Source: Ophiodon elongatus
Taxonomy: Eukaryota > Chordata > Actinopteri > Perciformes > Hexagrammidae
Length of the DNA: 64,000 nt
NCBI GenBank assembly: GCA_016806645.1
Contig: JACSYO010001630.1
Location: 1,032,001-1,096,000 of the forward strand
Reading direction: 5' to 3'
The notes beneath the pieces are model-generated. The model searched no databases. It was not told the origin of the DNA and was given only the letters and a program-made list of their open reading frames with translations. Shown piece after piece: positions 42,617 through 52,699 of this stretch. Within the stretch, counting starts at the first letter, position 1. Each line of letters starts with the position of its first letter. Both the position numbers and the translations under genes were made by a program.

Positions 42617-45604
42617 GTGATCCCACCCGATGCTGACGCATACCGTCACGTCACCGCTAGACGCGGTCTAAGTGACGTCTCAGTGTTAACCAGCCTGTTG
42701 GAATCTATGTATCTTGAGCCCTCGGAGCAGGAAGATCCACAGCCTGAGGACGATGAGGATGGTGAGGCGATGGTGCTCAGGGAACAGCTTCAGGACCTCC
42801 AGTTAAAGGTGGACACCCTCGAGAATCGACTCAAGGATGCAGTGGATAGCACACTCAACCGGGAAGAGGGGCTCAGGGCCGCCATTGAGACCATGGCGGA
42901 GGCGACTAAGGGGTATGTCGACGCCAGGCTGCAAGGCTTCGATCGGGCCATAGTGGCTTGTTTGCAGCGGAGGGATGCACGGTGGGGACAAGAGCTGAAA
43001 AAGGCCCACAGCAAAAGTCGTCTCTCTTGGAAGCCTGCCAGTTTTTCCACTCCAGCAGGGCCTATGCCAGACGGCCGGCACAGACCCGGAGGAGATACTG
43101 CCTGCTCATCCTTGCCGGCAGCGACAGCCAAGTTGCCTATTAGACTGGAGTTTCCCCAGTTTGGTGAATCAAGAGGTTCCACGGATGTCACGGACTTCAT
43201 TGAGCAGTGCGAGAATTTTCTCGTCCTCAGACCCTTGAGTGACCCTGAACTCTTAGGCACGCTCAATGCGGTCCTAAAGGGGCCAGCACGGAGCTGGTGG
43301 TTAGCTGCCCGCAGCAAAATATCTAATTGGGTAAAGTTCAAAGGCGCTTTCCTTGAAGCTTTCCTACCCACGGACTATCAGTCTGAGATTGAGGAGCAAC
43401 TGCGCACAAATGTGCAGGCACCTACCCAGTGCCTGAGGGACTTTGCCTATGACCATCGTGCGCTCTGCCTGAAATGGAGACCCGAGATGGCGGAGGAAGA
43501 GATGGTGCGGCGAATCCTCAGGGCCTGTAACCCGAGGTTGGCAAGTGGTCTGCGCGGCATCGTCACCACAGTGGACCAGGTGGTCAAGGTGGGCTCCCTG
43601 ATCGAAAAAGACTGGAGTAACTCCAAGGATTATTGGAATCGGGTACAACAGACCACTTCCCCAGACCGCACTGCCAGAAAACCCAACAAGAAACCTGAAC
43701 ATGGTCAAGGCCGTGGGCACGGCGGGGATGTAGCCGCGGTGCTGGGTGTTCCAACTCTCCTGGTGGTACCGATAGGGATCCGGGGCTTACAAGGTGATGC
43801 CGTCCTTGACTCGGGGTGCACTTACTCCTTGATGAGTAGAACGCTGTGGAGTAGCATAAGGAAAGCAGGGGAGACACTAGGTGCGAGCGAAGTTCCTAAA
43901 TTTATCATGGCCAACGGGCAAGAGAACAAGGCAATAGGCAAAACTGCCTTGCTCCTTATTCTCCATGATTTCCCCGTAACCGTCAGCATACATGTGCTCG
44001 GGGACGACCAGCTATGCATGCCTTTACTGCTCGGTCTGGACTTCATGTGTGCAAGCCAAATCGTCTTAAAACCACACCTGAGAAGATATGCCATGCCCGG
44101 GGGAAAAGAGTATAGGTTCTTACCCAAGACCCGTGATGCACTGAAATGGGGACATGCAGAGCCTGCCGTCAACTTTTACATGGCTGTGAGGGAAGACTCC
44201 AGCATCGATCAGCCTGCAATTCCCCTGTGGGAGGCTCAACCGGAGGTGGTCAGGCCCCTGTTGCAGAAGTGGTCTACAGTGTGGACGGAGTCCACTGGGG
44301 CCACCGATGTCATAAATCATAAGATCTGGACCACGGATGAGCTGCCATTGCGAAGAAGGGCTTACAGAGTGTCACCCCAAAAGCAAGCAGTCATTGAGGA
44401 ACAACTGCAGAAAATGCTAAGCAATGGTGTCATTGAACCATCCTCTTCTGCGTGGGCCTCCCCAGTAGTTTTAACCCCGAGGAAAGATGGAACACCTCAT
44501 TTTTGTGTGGACTACAGGGGAATTAACGCTAAGACCCACCATGACGCCTATCCCATGCTGCTGGTGCATGAAATTTTGGAGTCCTTGCAGGGTGCCCGGT
44601 ACTTTAGCTCCCTGGATCTCCAGAGTGGCTATTGGCAGGTGGCGATGGATGTGGAGAGCAAGCAGAAGACCGCCATGATCACCCATCTCGGCCTATTCCA
44701 ATTTAAGGTCATGCCATTCGGGTTGCGAAATGCAGGCGCCACCTTCCAGAGGCTGATGGAAAGGGTGCTGGGGGAGTTGAAGGGCAAGATCTGCTTCGTC
44801 TACATAGACGATATTATCATCTTCTCTCAGACCCAAGAGCAACACCTGAGGGACCTCGATGCAGTGTTACACAAACTCCACCAGGCCCGTCTAACCCTGA
44901 ATGTGAAAAAATGCCATCTTGTCCAGACTCAACTCACCTTCCTGGGTCATGTAGTCTCTGGCAAAGGAGTGGAAGTGGACCCCGCGAAGGTGGATGCCAT
45001 CACGGCCTACCCAGCTCCCACGGATTTGAAAAGTCTGCAAAGGTTCCTGGGTTTAGTCGGCTGGTACCACAAGTTCATTCCTAGGTTGGCTGACATTGGG
45101 GCCCCACTCAATAACCTCAAGAAGAAAGGGGTGTTGTGGGAGTGGACCACGCATTGTCAGGCTGCCTTTGAACAGCTTAAGGAGTTGTTGCAGGAACCAC
45201 CGGTGCTGGCTCAGCCGAGGCCCCACCTTGCTTTTCAAGTTCACTGTGACACTAGTGATGTAGGTCTTGGAGCCGTCCTGATGCAGGCCATGGAGGGAGA
45301 CGAAAGGGCCATCGCCTTTGCGTCAAGGGCTCTCCAGGGTGCTGAATTGAGGTATTCCACCTCTGAGAAGGAATGCCTGGTGTGGGCAGTGGAGAAGTGG
45401 CGTCATTTCCTAGAAGGGGAAACGTTCGATGTATTTACAGACCACAGTGCTCTGGCATGGGCATTCAACTGTCCCAAGGCATCGACGCGGCTCACCAGAT
45501 GGACTTCTCTTTCCATGTTCATTATAAGAAGGGTTGCTGTAACATTGTTCCGGATGCGCTGTCCCGCGCACCACCCCCACCACAAGGAAGTAGCGTGTGT
45601 GTAG
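42617..45604 (+). CDS. Gypsy Gag-Pol: Gag, protease, reverse transcriptase, RNase H
   Basis: A 995-residue frame. Residues 50-115 contain an acidic stretch and a coiled-coil-like segment (LREQLQDLQLKVDTLENRL). A Gag capsid-like core follows at about 170-335 (LEFPQFGESRGSTDVTDFIE, KGPARSWWLAARS). No CCHC knuckle is seen. Protease: VLDSGCTYSLM with catalytic Asp398. Reverse transcriptase: about 590-780, with SSSAWASPVVLTPRKDG, FSSLDLQSGYWQVAMD, MPFGLRNAGATFQRLM and YIDD at 729-732. RNase H: about 860-950, with HCDTSDVGLGAVL and FTDHSALAW. A frameshift at about 45505 ends the similarity, so the last 30-odd residues are spurious. Gag and Pol are fused in one frame. Confidence 0.9.
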   Translation: MIPPDADAYRHVTARRGLSDVSVLTSLLESMYLEPSEQEDPQPEDDEDGEAMVLREQLQDLQLKVDTLENRLKDAVDSTLNREEGLRAAIETMAEATKGYVDARLQGFDRAIVACLQRRDARWGQELKKAHSKSRLSWKPASFSTPAGPMPDGRHRPGGDTACSSLPAATAKLPIRLEFPQFGESRGSTDVTDFIEQCENFLVLRPLSDPELLGTLNAVLKGPARSWWLAARSKISNWVKFKGAFLEAFLPTDYQSEIEEQLRTNVQAPTQCLRDFAYDHRALCLKWRPEMAEEEMVRRILRACNPRLASGLRGIVTTVDQVVKVGSLIEKDWSNSKDYWNRVQQTTSPDRTARKPNKKPEHGQGRGHGGDVAAVLGVPTLLVVPIGIRGLQGDAVLDSGCTYSLMSRTLWSSIRKAGETLGASEVPKFIMANGQENKAIGKTALLLILHDFPVTVSIHVLGDDQLCMPLLLGLDFMCASQIVLKPHLRRYAMPGGKEYRFLPKTRDALKWGHAEPAVNFYMAVREDSSIDQPAIPLWEAQPEVVRPLLQKWSTVWTESTGATDVINHKIWTTDELPLRRRAYRVSPQKQAVIEEQLQKMLSNGVIEPSSSAWASPVVLTPRKDGTPHFCVDYRGINAKTHHDAYPMLLVHEILESLQGARYFSSLDLQSGYWQVAMDVESKQKTAMITHLGLFQFKVMPFGLRNAGATFQRLMERVLGELKGKICFVYIDDIIIFSQTQEQHLRDLDAVLHKLHQARLTLNVKKCHLVQTQLTFLGHVVSGKGVEVDPAKVDAITAYPAPTDLKSLQRFLGLVGWYHKFIPRLADIGAPLNNLKKKGVLWEWTTHCQAAFEQLKELLQEPPVLAQPRPHLAFQVHCDTSDVGLGAVLMQAMEGDERAIAFASRALQGAELRYSTSEKECLVWAVEKWRHFLEGETFDVFTDHSALAWAFNCPKASTRLTRWTSLSMFIIRRVAVTLFRMRCPAHHPHHKEVACV

Positions 45605-45657
45605 CTGTCGCCAAATCTCACTGGTCTGATTTTACCCAGTTCCCTTCAGGACATTGA
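45373..45657 (+). pseudogene. Frameshifted end of Gypsy RNase H and spacer
   Basis: After the break near 45505 the reading continues in this frame: MDFSFHVHYKKGCCNIVPDA, then LSRAP. This is the conserved VPDALSR junction between RNase H and integrase. Only about 45505-45640 is genuine, and the frame upstream of that is a shadow. A second frameshift near 45640 returns to the original frame. Confidence 0.7.
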
Positions 45658-46591
45658 AGAGGCTCAGCAGACGGACTCTTTATGTCAAGAGCTTGGTCAA
45701 ACCGTTTGCCAGCCCACCCCCGGTCGCATACATTATCAACTGCAGCAAGGAGTGTTGTACCGGGACGTACCTTCAAAGTACGGAGGATTCAACTACCAGT
45801 TGGTTGTTCCGGCTGTGCTAGCCCCAGAGTTTCTGGCTTACTTCCATGATAGCCCCTTTGGTGGGCATTTAGGAAGGATGAAGACGCTCTTAAAGATCCT
45901 GGAGGTGGCATGGTGGCCAACAGTCTGTAAGGACGTTTGGAGCCACGTCCGTACCTGTCAGACGTGTCAGCAATACAAAGGCTCTAATAACAAGCCAGCA
46001 GGTCAGCTCCAGACTACAGAGGTCAAAGAACCCGGAGAGATGATAGGTGTGGACTTCATGGGACCGTTCCCACTCAGCAAGGCCCGGAATTCGGTCCTAA
46101 TGGTAGTGGTGGACTATTTTAGTAAATGGGTGGAGCTTTTCGCGCTAAAGGACGCCAAAACTCCAAAGGTCTGTCAGATCCTAAAAAATGACATCTTCAC
46201 CCGTTGGGGAGTGCCAGCGTACCTGGTCTCAGATAGGGGACCCCAATTCACAAGCCAGCTAATGTCTAGCATGTGTGAGACCTGGGGCGTGGCGCAAAAG
46301 CTCACTACGGCATACCATCCCCAGACCAATCTGACAGAGAGGGTCAACAGGACACTGAAAACCATGATTGTCTCTTTTGTAGGGGACCACCATCAAGACT
46401 GGGACCGTTGGTTGCCTGAATTCCGGTTGGCTATCAACACAGCAGTACATGAGACCACCGGCGTGACCCCTGCGGTGTTAGCCATGGGCCGCAAACTCAA
46501 AGGGCCGTTGGAGCGTCTTGTACACCCCTGCACCCAACACATTGACATACCACATATTACACACACACGCCCAGATGCTGAAGGAGGTTGA
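45605..46591 (+). pseudogene. Gypsy integrase, HHCC and DDE core
   Basis: Integrase inserts the cDNA. The frame is open from 45605, and the first Met is at 45752. The HHCC finger has DSPFGGHLGRMKTLL with the two His, and VRTCQTCQQYK with the two Cys. The catalytic triad is in IGVDFMGPFPLSKA (Asp), LVSDRGPQFTSQ (Asp) and HPQTNLTERVNRTLK (Glu). INTAVHETTGVTPAVL follows. The frame is lost near 46555 after TQHIDIPHI, and the C-terminal domain continues in another frame. All catalytic residues are present. Confidence 0.9.
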
Positions 46592-46878
46592 AAGACATAT
46601 TGTTGTGGCCAAAGCTAGACAAGCCAGGTACTATAATGCACATCGCAGAGATGTACACTTTGCGGTTGGTGATCTGGTCTGGATTAGGTCACACCCACTG
46701 TCTAAAGCCTCAGACAAATTCTCTGCCAAATTTGCACCCAGATGGTCCGGGCCTGTCAGGGTAGAGAAGAAGTTAGGTCCTATAAACTACCGTGTTCAAT
46801 GGTTGACTGGTAAGATGAAAGTGGACAGTGTAAATGTGGTTGACATGAAACCCTACTATGGTCCCGATAAGCCGCTGG
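46555..46878 (+). pseudogene. Gypsy integrase C-terminal domain
   Basis: The frame covering 46518-47072 carries, from about 46570, AQMLKEVERHIVVAKARQAR, VHFAVGDLVWIRSHPLSKA and KFAPRWSGPVRVEKKLGPIN, then YRVQW. This is the GPY/F-type C-terminal domain of Gypsy integrases. No chromodomain follows. After MKPYYGPDKP the frame enters the G-rich polypurine tract and the LTR, so the annotated end is 46878. Confidence 0.8.
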
Positions 46879-46896
46879 CTGGGGGTGGGGGGGGGC
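46879..46896 (+). promoter_or_regulatory. Polypurine tract
   Basis: The G-run ctgggggtgggggggggc lies 2 bases before the 3' LTR, the position expected of the plus-strand primer in LTR retrotransposons. Confidence 0.7.
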
Positions 46897-46898
46897 AA

Positions 46899-47686
46899 TG
46901 TAATGGTCGCATATGTCCATCCCTGGGTACCTATAAAGGGGAAACGCAATTTGTGTTTGTTTGCCGTTATATTGTACTGGTAGGGATTATCAGTAGCCAT
47001 AAGAGAAGCATAGGAGGAATTGGGGTATTTTGTTGTTGTTGTTATCATGTATATTGTTACTCGCGGGTATAAAATGTGTCGGGGGGGAAGTGACGCGAGA
47101 GGGGTGTGTGTGTGTGTGAAGCGCGCAGACAGCGGAAGGAGTGGAGGATTCAGTGGACTCGGCCAGCCTAGGATTCCGGCGACTGCTCGGTGGTAGAGCG
47201 GGAGTGTACTTTCCCTTTGGATTACAAACCGGAGTCTGCGCCGGAGTACGGCGCGTCGGGCCCACCAGCTGATCCGGACGGTTGGTGAGAAAGCGTTCGT
47301 TCCGAGCGCAAGGAGCGGCGGCGGCTCGCCACGCTTCCGCCTGTCCGTTGACTTTGTTTGCCGGCTTGGGGGATTATTTTGCTGTTGGACTTTTCGGGGT
47401 TATTGGGGGACTTTGGGATTGGGGGGATTTGAGGTGTAGTTTGAGAGGGGTTATTGTTTGTTAATTGTGTATTGCGCCGGAGCCCCGCGGTGCCTTTTTG
47501 TCTGTTTGTTTCATCAATTACATTTTGGGTTACAACTGACTGCTGTTTCGTTTATCGATTGTATCGGCCCTTTTTGGTATTTGTTTCACATAAATAGCGT
47601 GCACCTAACGTCAGATCCGCCCGTCCCTTTTGAATTTAGCGTTGTGCTTTTCCCCTTCAGTTTGATGAGGAGGGCGAATTGTTACA
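46899..47686 (+). repeat. 3' LTR of the Gypsy element
   Basis: It has the same ends as the 5' LTR. It contains a segment of roughly 124 bp (about 47198-47322, gggagtgtactttccctttg onward) missing from the 5' LTR, and lacks an 8-bp repeat unit (ttgtctgt) present there. Otherwise it differs by only scattered substitutions. Confidence 0.95.
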
Positions 47687-47890
47687 AAACTGTAGAAGTG
47701 GTTGTAACAAGACTAGTAGTTTCAGCAGCAGCAGAAGTATCAGTGGTGCAGAGGAAACTATTCCATCAACAATATTAGTAGAAGAAGTAGTAGCAGCAGT
47801 AGTACTAGTTGAAATAACAGTAGTATGAGTAGAAGTAGTAGTAGTAGTAGTAGTAGTAATACTAGGAGCAGTAGTCAGAGTATTAGTAAG
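47687..47890 (+). repeat. Unit C continuation and (TAG)n trinucleotide tract
   Basis: It begins with aaactgtagaagtggttgtaac, as at 50812-50834, and continues into agcagcagaagtatcagtgg and a (gta)n run at about 47800-47862. Confidence 0.7.
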
Positions 47891-48127
47891 AGCATTAAGT
47901 ATTTAATTAAAACATCGTTAGTTTCATGTTAAAATCCATGGGGCTTTTATTTTGAAAGGGCAGACAGAAAGGAGAAGTTACAATGCCTTTAACTGAATAT
48001 ATCTAAGTTATTTGTGTATGTGTGTGTGCGCGTGTGTCAGTGTGTGTGTCAAACTGCAGTAATTAGATCATATCAATCACCTGAGTGCCTGCCAACATCA
48101 AAGGTTGCCATAGTGATAACTTCAAAG

Positions 48128-48204
48128 GATGTGTACAGATTGTAAAGCCCTCTGAGGGAAATTTGTGATTTTGGGCTATACAAAATAAATTCAATTCAAT
48201 TCAA
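48128..48204 (+). repeat. L2-type LINE tail, very short copy
   Basis: gtacagattgtaaagccctc, then gattttgggctatacaaaat and aaattcaattcaattcaa. It is a 5'-truncated insertion of about 75 bp. Confidence 0.8.
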
Positions 48205-48993
48205 AGAGACTACAGTTCCAGAGGCTTAACATCAATTCAAACCTGTCGAACTATCTCAAAACTCAGATAACCGTAGCTCCTATTGCTTCAATATCAGCCC
48301 TGGAGAGGAAGGACGACTTGATGAACAGATAATGTGAGAATTGGGTCTGTAGTGTAAGAAATGTGGCTTTTTATGGCAACGTAGAAATCAGGTATGGTTG
48401 TCTGTGCGAGATCTTTTTGGAGAAAGGGTTAACATGGGTCTCTATGGAGCAGAGAGATGGATTTCCTCTCACTTTCAGGCTGCTGTAGCCAAATGTGTGG
48501 ATCTGTTGGATTCCGTCGTCATATGTGTACGACAAGCACAATATTAGCTACATTTGTATCTGCAAATGATGCCTGAATAGTGAAAAAGTGTTTTTTCACA
48601 AGATTCTGAAGCTCCACTCTGCGATGAAATCACGCACTGTGAGCTGCGAAATACATACCCATTATAAAGTCAGATATGTATTATATCTTTTATAGAGTTC
48701 AAAAAGCATAAAAGATATCATACATATCTGAATCATACAGTAATAGTTGAAGATGGTCAACATTTAAAATGTTAAATGGTGTCTATAGCTGAAAGAATAC
48801 AGAACCTTTACGCTTTTAAAGTTTAAGAAGTTTAAGAGGATTTGAAGATTTTCTCCATATCCCATTCAAAATAAAAATCATAAAAAACTTAATAATTCAA
48901 AACGTTTAAAGGTTAGAAACATGAAAGGTCATAGCCCTCTCCTGAAAGAGCTGAAGAACATAATTGTTGGAATGATTAACAGCATTCCAACAA
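48205..48993. other. No gene recognised
   Basis: Unique-looking. A short inverted pair (ttgttggaatgatt...cagcattccaacaatta) lies at about 48963-48997. No coding evidence was found. Confidence 0.4.
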
Positions 48994-49330
48994 TTATAGT
49001 TGTGGTAGTCGTAGCAGAAGCAATAGTATCAGTGGTGTAGTAGAAGAAACCGTTCCATCAGCAATAATAGTACTAGCAGCAGCAACAGTATTAGTAGTTG
49101 TAGTAGTGGCAGAAGCAAGAGCAGCAGCAGCAGCAGCTGTAGCAGTAGTAGTAGCAGCAGGATCTGAAGTAATAGCAGCAGTAGCAATAGTAGTAGTATT
49201 AGTAGTAGTAGTACCAGCTGCAAGAGTAATAGGAGCAGCATTAGTACCAGGAATTGCAATAGCAGCGAGGAGTAGCAGCAGGGATAGTCGTAAAAGTAGC
49301 AGTAGTCTCAATGCTGTTGCAAGTATGAAG
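48994..49330. repeat. Imperfect (TAG/CAG)n trinucleotide tract
   Basis: Runs of gta, gca and gaa triplets give long artificial frames on both strands (poly-L, poly-A/V and poly-T). The start shares agtatcagtggtgtagtaga with unit C. Confidence 0.85.
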
Positions 49331-49559
49331 CAGACAATGACCTCATTATGAATATTTTGTATTTGTTTACATTTAGATTATCATTTTGTAAATCAACAAT
49401 TTTGAAGTAATTAACACAGTAAGGAACATGAGTATTAGCAGCAATAAATAATAAACCATATAAAAAATATAACATACAGACATGACTAATATATTGCTCA
49501 TACATCAATAGAAATCACTATATTTCAAAGCGGAAAAAAATAGTAAATATAACTAGAAA
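49331..49559. other. No gene recognised
   Basis: AT-rich spacer. Confidence 0.4.
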
Positions 49560-49987
49560 ATGCATTTCCTGCTGAAAATGCATTTGAATGCTGAAAGCTG
49601 AAATATAAAAAAAAAAAATGAAAAAATACCTGAAAATACAAAAAAGGGAAACTACTTACGGTCTTGAAGCCCTAAAGAATTGAACTGAACTGCTGAAAAA
49701 CCTTGTAGTTAAAATGTATAACTGGAAAATTTGGAAGCAAAACTGCATCATCTAAAGCAGCAATTTTCAACCACTGTGCCGTGAGAGATCGTCAGGTGGG
49801 AAAATGTCCAATTTCACTTAATCGGTCCAAAAAAATATAATTTAGTTGCCGCAAATAATTTGCTATTGTTGAGCATCTGAGCCTGCAATATAGTGGCTGG
49901 CCTAGTAATGAAATACTCTCCATGCCAGTGGGTGGCCGTAGATAGCGCAATAATTACCGTGTTAATTTAAAATAGTAGAATTAAATA

Positions 49988-50510
49988 ATGCGCGGGAGAG
50001 GTTGTGGTGAAGAACGGCGATTGAGAAATATTTCAAAAAGAAAAATGCAGACTCTGAACTACTCAGCCTCATCTCGAGACGAAACACCGTCACTTAGGAA
50101 CAGGGACTATTGTTTTCGCCTGCGCACACAAACTGAGAAACGGGTAACTTTTATTAGGAAATCCACAAATGTGTCTGAGAAAGCTCTCAAAGCTAGCTAT
50201 TTAGTAGCTGAATTGGTGGCTGTCGTGTTTTTAAATACACATAAGACGTGAGAACTGCTCTTAATTGTAACTCTTTATTCCACATTCTGTCTCCCCGATA
50301 CCGGCTCTGCCCCAAGTTGTCCTTCTCACCTGAATCCCCCCTGGGTCCTAAGTCCCTATAGTTTCTTACATCCATCAATTAAACATACATGAACATCAAT
50401 GTACCAACATATTTATAACAAATACCACAGTGGCCAAATCAAAAAGCCCACACACTGTGGCGGAAACATTAATACTACCTGCCTGCAAAGCCATTGTGAA
50501 CGAGATGCAT
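49988..50510 (+). pseudogene. hAT (ZBED-like) transposase fragment, split by an insertion
   Basis: The first part (to about 50220) includes VSEKALKASYLVAELVA. The second part (50436-50510) includes KSPHTVAETLILPACKAIVN. These are consecutive blocks in ZBED5/SCAND3-like hAT transposases. The sequence between them is the 209-bp insertion plus one copy of its GTGGC duplication; without it the two parts are in the same frame. The catalytic DDE region and dimerisation domain are absent. The N-terminal zinc finger is not recognisable. Confidence 0.7.
50221..50429. mobile_element. Short LTR-like insertion with 5-bp duplication
   Basis: It starts TGTCGTG and ends ACCACA, 209 bp, flanked by GTGGC at 50216-50220 and 50430-50434. 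A ctctttattcc stretch and (inverted) polyadenylation-like sequences are present. No coding. TG...CA ends and a 5-bp duplication fit a very short solo LTR of unknown family. Confidence 0.7.
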
Positions 50511-50939
50511 TTTGTAACTTTTTTGGTTATTGGCGTGGGATTTTTTTATTGTAAAAAATGTGCCGCGGCTCAAAAAAGGTTGAAAAACACTGCTCTAAAG
50601 AATCCAAGAGCTGAATTACAATCCAGGAAAAGCTGGAAACTAAACAATTTTACGGCCATAGTAATATTTGTAACAGTAGTAGTGGTAGTAGTAAAAATAA
50701 CTGAGAAAATGTGGAAATTTAAAGTTACTTTCCTGAAAAAATGTTAAAGCCCAAAAGCCAAGAACTGCACTGCTGAAAAAGCTAAAATACAATGCAGGAG
50801 AAACTGGAAGCTAAACTGTAGAAGTGGTTGTAACAATAGTTTCAGCAGCTGAAGTTTTAGTAGTAGTAGCAGAAGTATCAGTGGTGTAGTAGAAGAAACT
50901 GTTCCATCAGCAAGAGAGGGAGAGACAGAGGGAGAGAGA

Positions 50940-52395
50940 GGGAGATATTTTGATTTTTAAAAAACTTTATTTAAAAATAAGCATAACAGAACAAAACCTT
51001 GTTCTTATGACAATAAGTCCAACAAAACAACAGTAACTTCATCTTCTATTAAAAAAGGAGTGTTAAATATGTGTCTCCAGACACAACATATCGCATCCCT
51101 GTATCACCATTTTTTAATAAAATCCTCGATGTTGTTCATACTTTAAAAAAAAAAATCTAAAATCAATCCACACTCTGGCTTTGACCAATGACCTGAAGAC
51201 AGGAAGTGCTTCCTGTCCTGCCCTCCACCCTGCTCTTCCTGCTGCTGTATATTGCCAGTTTGGCCTCCCCTACCACCAGTTGAGTAACTGCCACTTTGAG
51301 GCGTTAACGTTCTTGTAGCGGACTCCTAAAATAAAAGTGGTCTGAGACCAGGTTTCACCAACCCTTCTAAAAACAATCGGCAGGGCATTAAAAAGACTAA
51401 AGAGTCTTTTGCAATCATAAAAACTGTGAAAAATGGTCTGCACTGCCTCACAAAAAGGACATTGATTAGAAACAGTGGGGTTAAGAACAGAGATAAAAGC
51501 ATTGACAGCCACAGCACCATGTAAAATCCTCCACTGCAGGTCTCTAGTTCTCTTTTTTACAGGAGGGTTATATAAAACTCTCCAACCTGGTTTCACCCAA
51601 GAGTCCACCTCCAGCTTCTGTCTCCACACGGTGTCTCCCATTCAGTTTGTTCTTATTCAGCAGTTTTACACGCAGTGTAGACAGCTTTCCCTTTAGCTGT
51701 GTAAAGGTCCACCAGCTGACAGTCCGCCCAACTCAATAATGGTCCAGAGACCCCCTGCCGGTCTGGAACGAAGCCCAGTTCCGGAAAGGGGTCCATGGAG
51801 TCTGCATCTCCTCTCCTTTGCTGTACTGCAGCATCCTACCCTCCTCCTCCGCCAGCCTCTCGGCCCACCTGGTCAGGATACTCCTGCTCTGCCGGATGGA
51901 TTTCAGGCCAAGAAGCGACGCCAACGCAGGTGCGTCCGCCAGCCCAGGACCAGTTGCCTCCACCACTTTCCTCAGGGTGGTGGTCCCAGAGGAGCACAGC
52001 GTGCTGCTGAGACCTGGTGTCGTGTTGTCCTGTATGTCCATCCTGGCACCGTTAACCAGAGGTTCTTCCAGTAGCCAGTGCAGCGAGACAGCTGGCTCCA
52101 GTCTCTTCCATTTAAAAGAGCTCTACAGCTTAAAAAGGAGATAGTCCACACCGTTTTAAAAGATTAAAATCCATTAAGAAAGAGTGCAGCATCTACTCCT
52201 TCCTTAAAATACAGCTTGTCACGTCTCTCCACACCACATCTGTTGGACCTGTTAGATACTTTTGGATAAACTGGAACCTGAACGTTGCCACTCTGCTGTC
52301 GATGTGGACCAGACCGTGTCCCCCTTACTTTTTTGATAAAAACAGTATACTCTGAGGGACCAAATGCAGCCTTTCCCAGAGAAAATCCACCTAGA
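50940..52395 (-). pseudogene. Tx1-like LINE, C-terminal third
   Basis: On the minus strand, VHIDSRVATFRFQFIQ and LTGPTDVVWRDV (about 52320-52200) are followed by LKSIRQSRSILTRWAERLAE (52041-51733). Next is the zinc-binding zf-RVT-type tail at 51641-51270: RTRDLQWRILHGAVAVNAF, NPTVSNQCPFCEAVQTIFH and FILGVRYKN. This order is typical of L1/Tx1-group LINEs that end in a CCHC-like region. Frameshifts separate the parts, and the polymerase core is missing. The left end near 50940 may be the 3' end. Confidence 0.75.
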
Positions 52396-52699
52396 TTAAA
52401 TTTATTTTGTATAGCCCAAAATCACAAATTTGCCTCAGATGGCTTTACAATCTGTACACATATGACATCCTCTGTCCCGGGACCTCACATCAGATCAGGA
52501 AAAACGAGGCAATGAGGCGAGAAAGCACAAAGACTCCGGGGGAGGAAGTAGAGTTAGTAATGTGCATTGATAGAACATGAATTCATACAGAAGAAGAGAG
52601 AAAAGGAGAGAGGAGCTCAGTGTATCCTAAGATGCTACCGGCAGTCTAGGCCTTTAGCAGCATATCTAGGCGCTGGACCAGGGCAAACCTGAGCCAGCC

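Larger units (their letters stand above)
41495..47686 (+). mobile_element. Near-complete Ty3/Gypsy LTR retrotransposon
   Basis: Order: 5' LTR (41495-42161), tRNA-Ile-like primer site (42165-42182), leader, gag-pol frame (42617-45604), integrase frames (to about 46850), G-rich polypurine tract (46879-46896) and 3' LTR (46899-47686). AAACT at 41490-41494 and at 47687-47691 is a perfect 5-bp target duplication. Three frameshifts (near 45505, 45640 and 46555) and a large LTR indel show it is inactive, but overall it is well preserved and hence relatively young. Confidence 0.95.
49758..50592 (+). mobile_element. hAT element relic with 8-bp duplication
   Basis: It starts CAGCAATTTTCAACC and ends GGTTGAAAAACACTG (inverted repeats with mismatches). 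The flanks are atctaaag (49750-49757) and ctctaaag (50593-50600), a 7/8 match. It contains fragments of a ZBED-type hAT transposase and a 209-bp LTR-like insertion at 50221-50429. Most of the catalytic domain is deleted. Confidence 0.8.
49560..50930 (+). repeat. Unit C repeat with nested hAT relic
   Basis: Boxes ccctaaagaattgaactg, actgctgaaaaaccttgtag and ggaagcaaaactgcatc precede the hAT insertion (49758-50592). Then tccaagagctgaattacaat, gagaaaatgtggaaattt, gccaagaactgcactgct and gcaggagaaactggaagcta continue to gtagaagtggttgtaaca. It is a second copy of the sequence around the Gypsy insertion at 41495. Confidence 0.65.

Noticed and set aside
42790..44320. Several minus-strand frames across the Gypsy gag-pol
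   Set aside because: Antisense shadows of a well-supported coding frame.
48963..48997. Short inverted repeat around gttggaatg...cattccaac
   Set aside because: Short arms in AT-rich sequence with no adjoining element end. Not distinguishable from chance.
48994..49351. Long frames of poly-L, poly-T and poly-A/V on both strands
   Set aside because: They are translations of a degenerate trinucleotide repeat, open in several frames at once.
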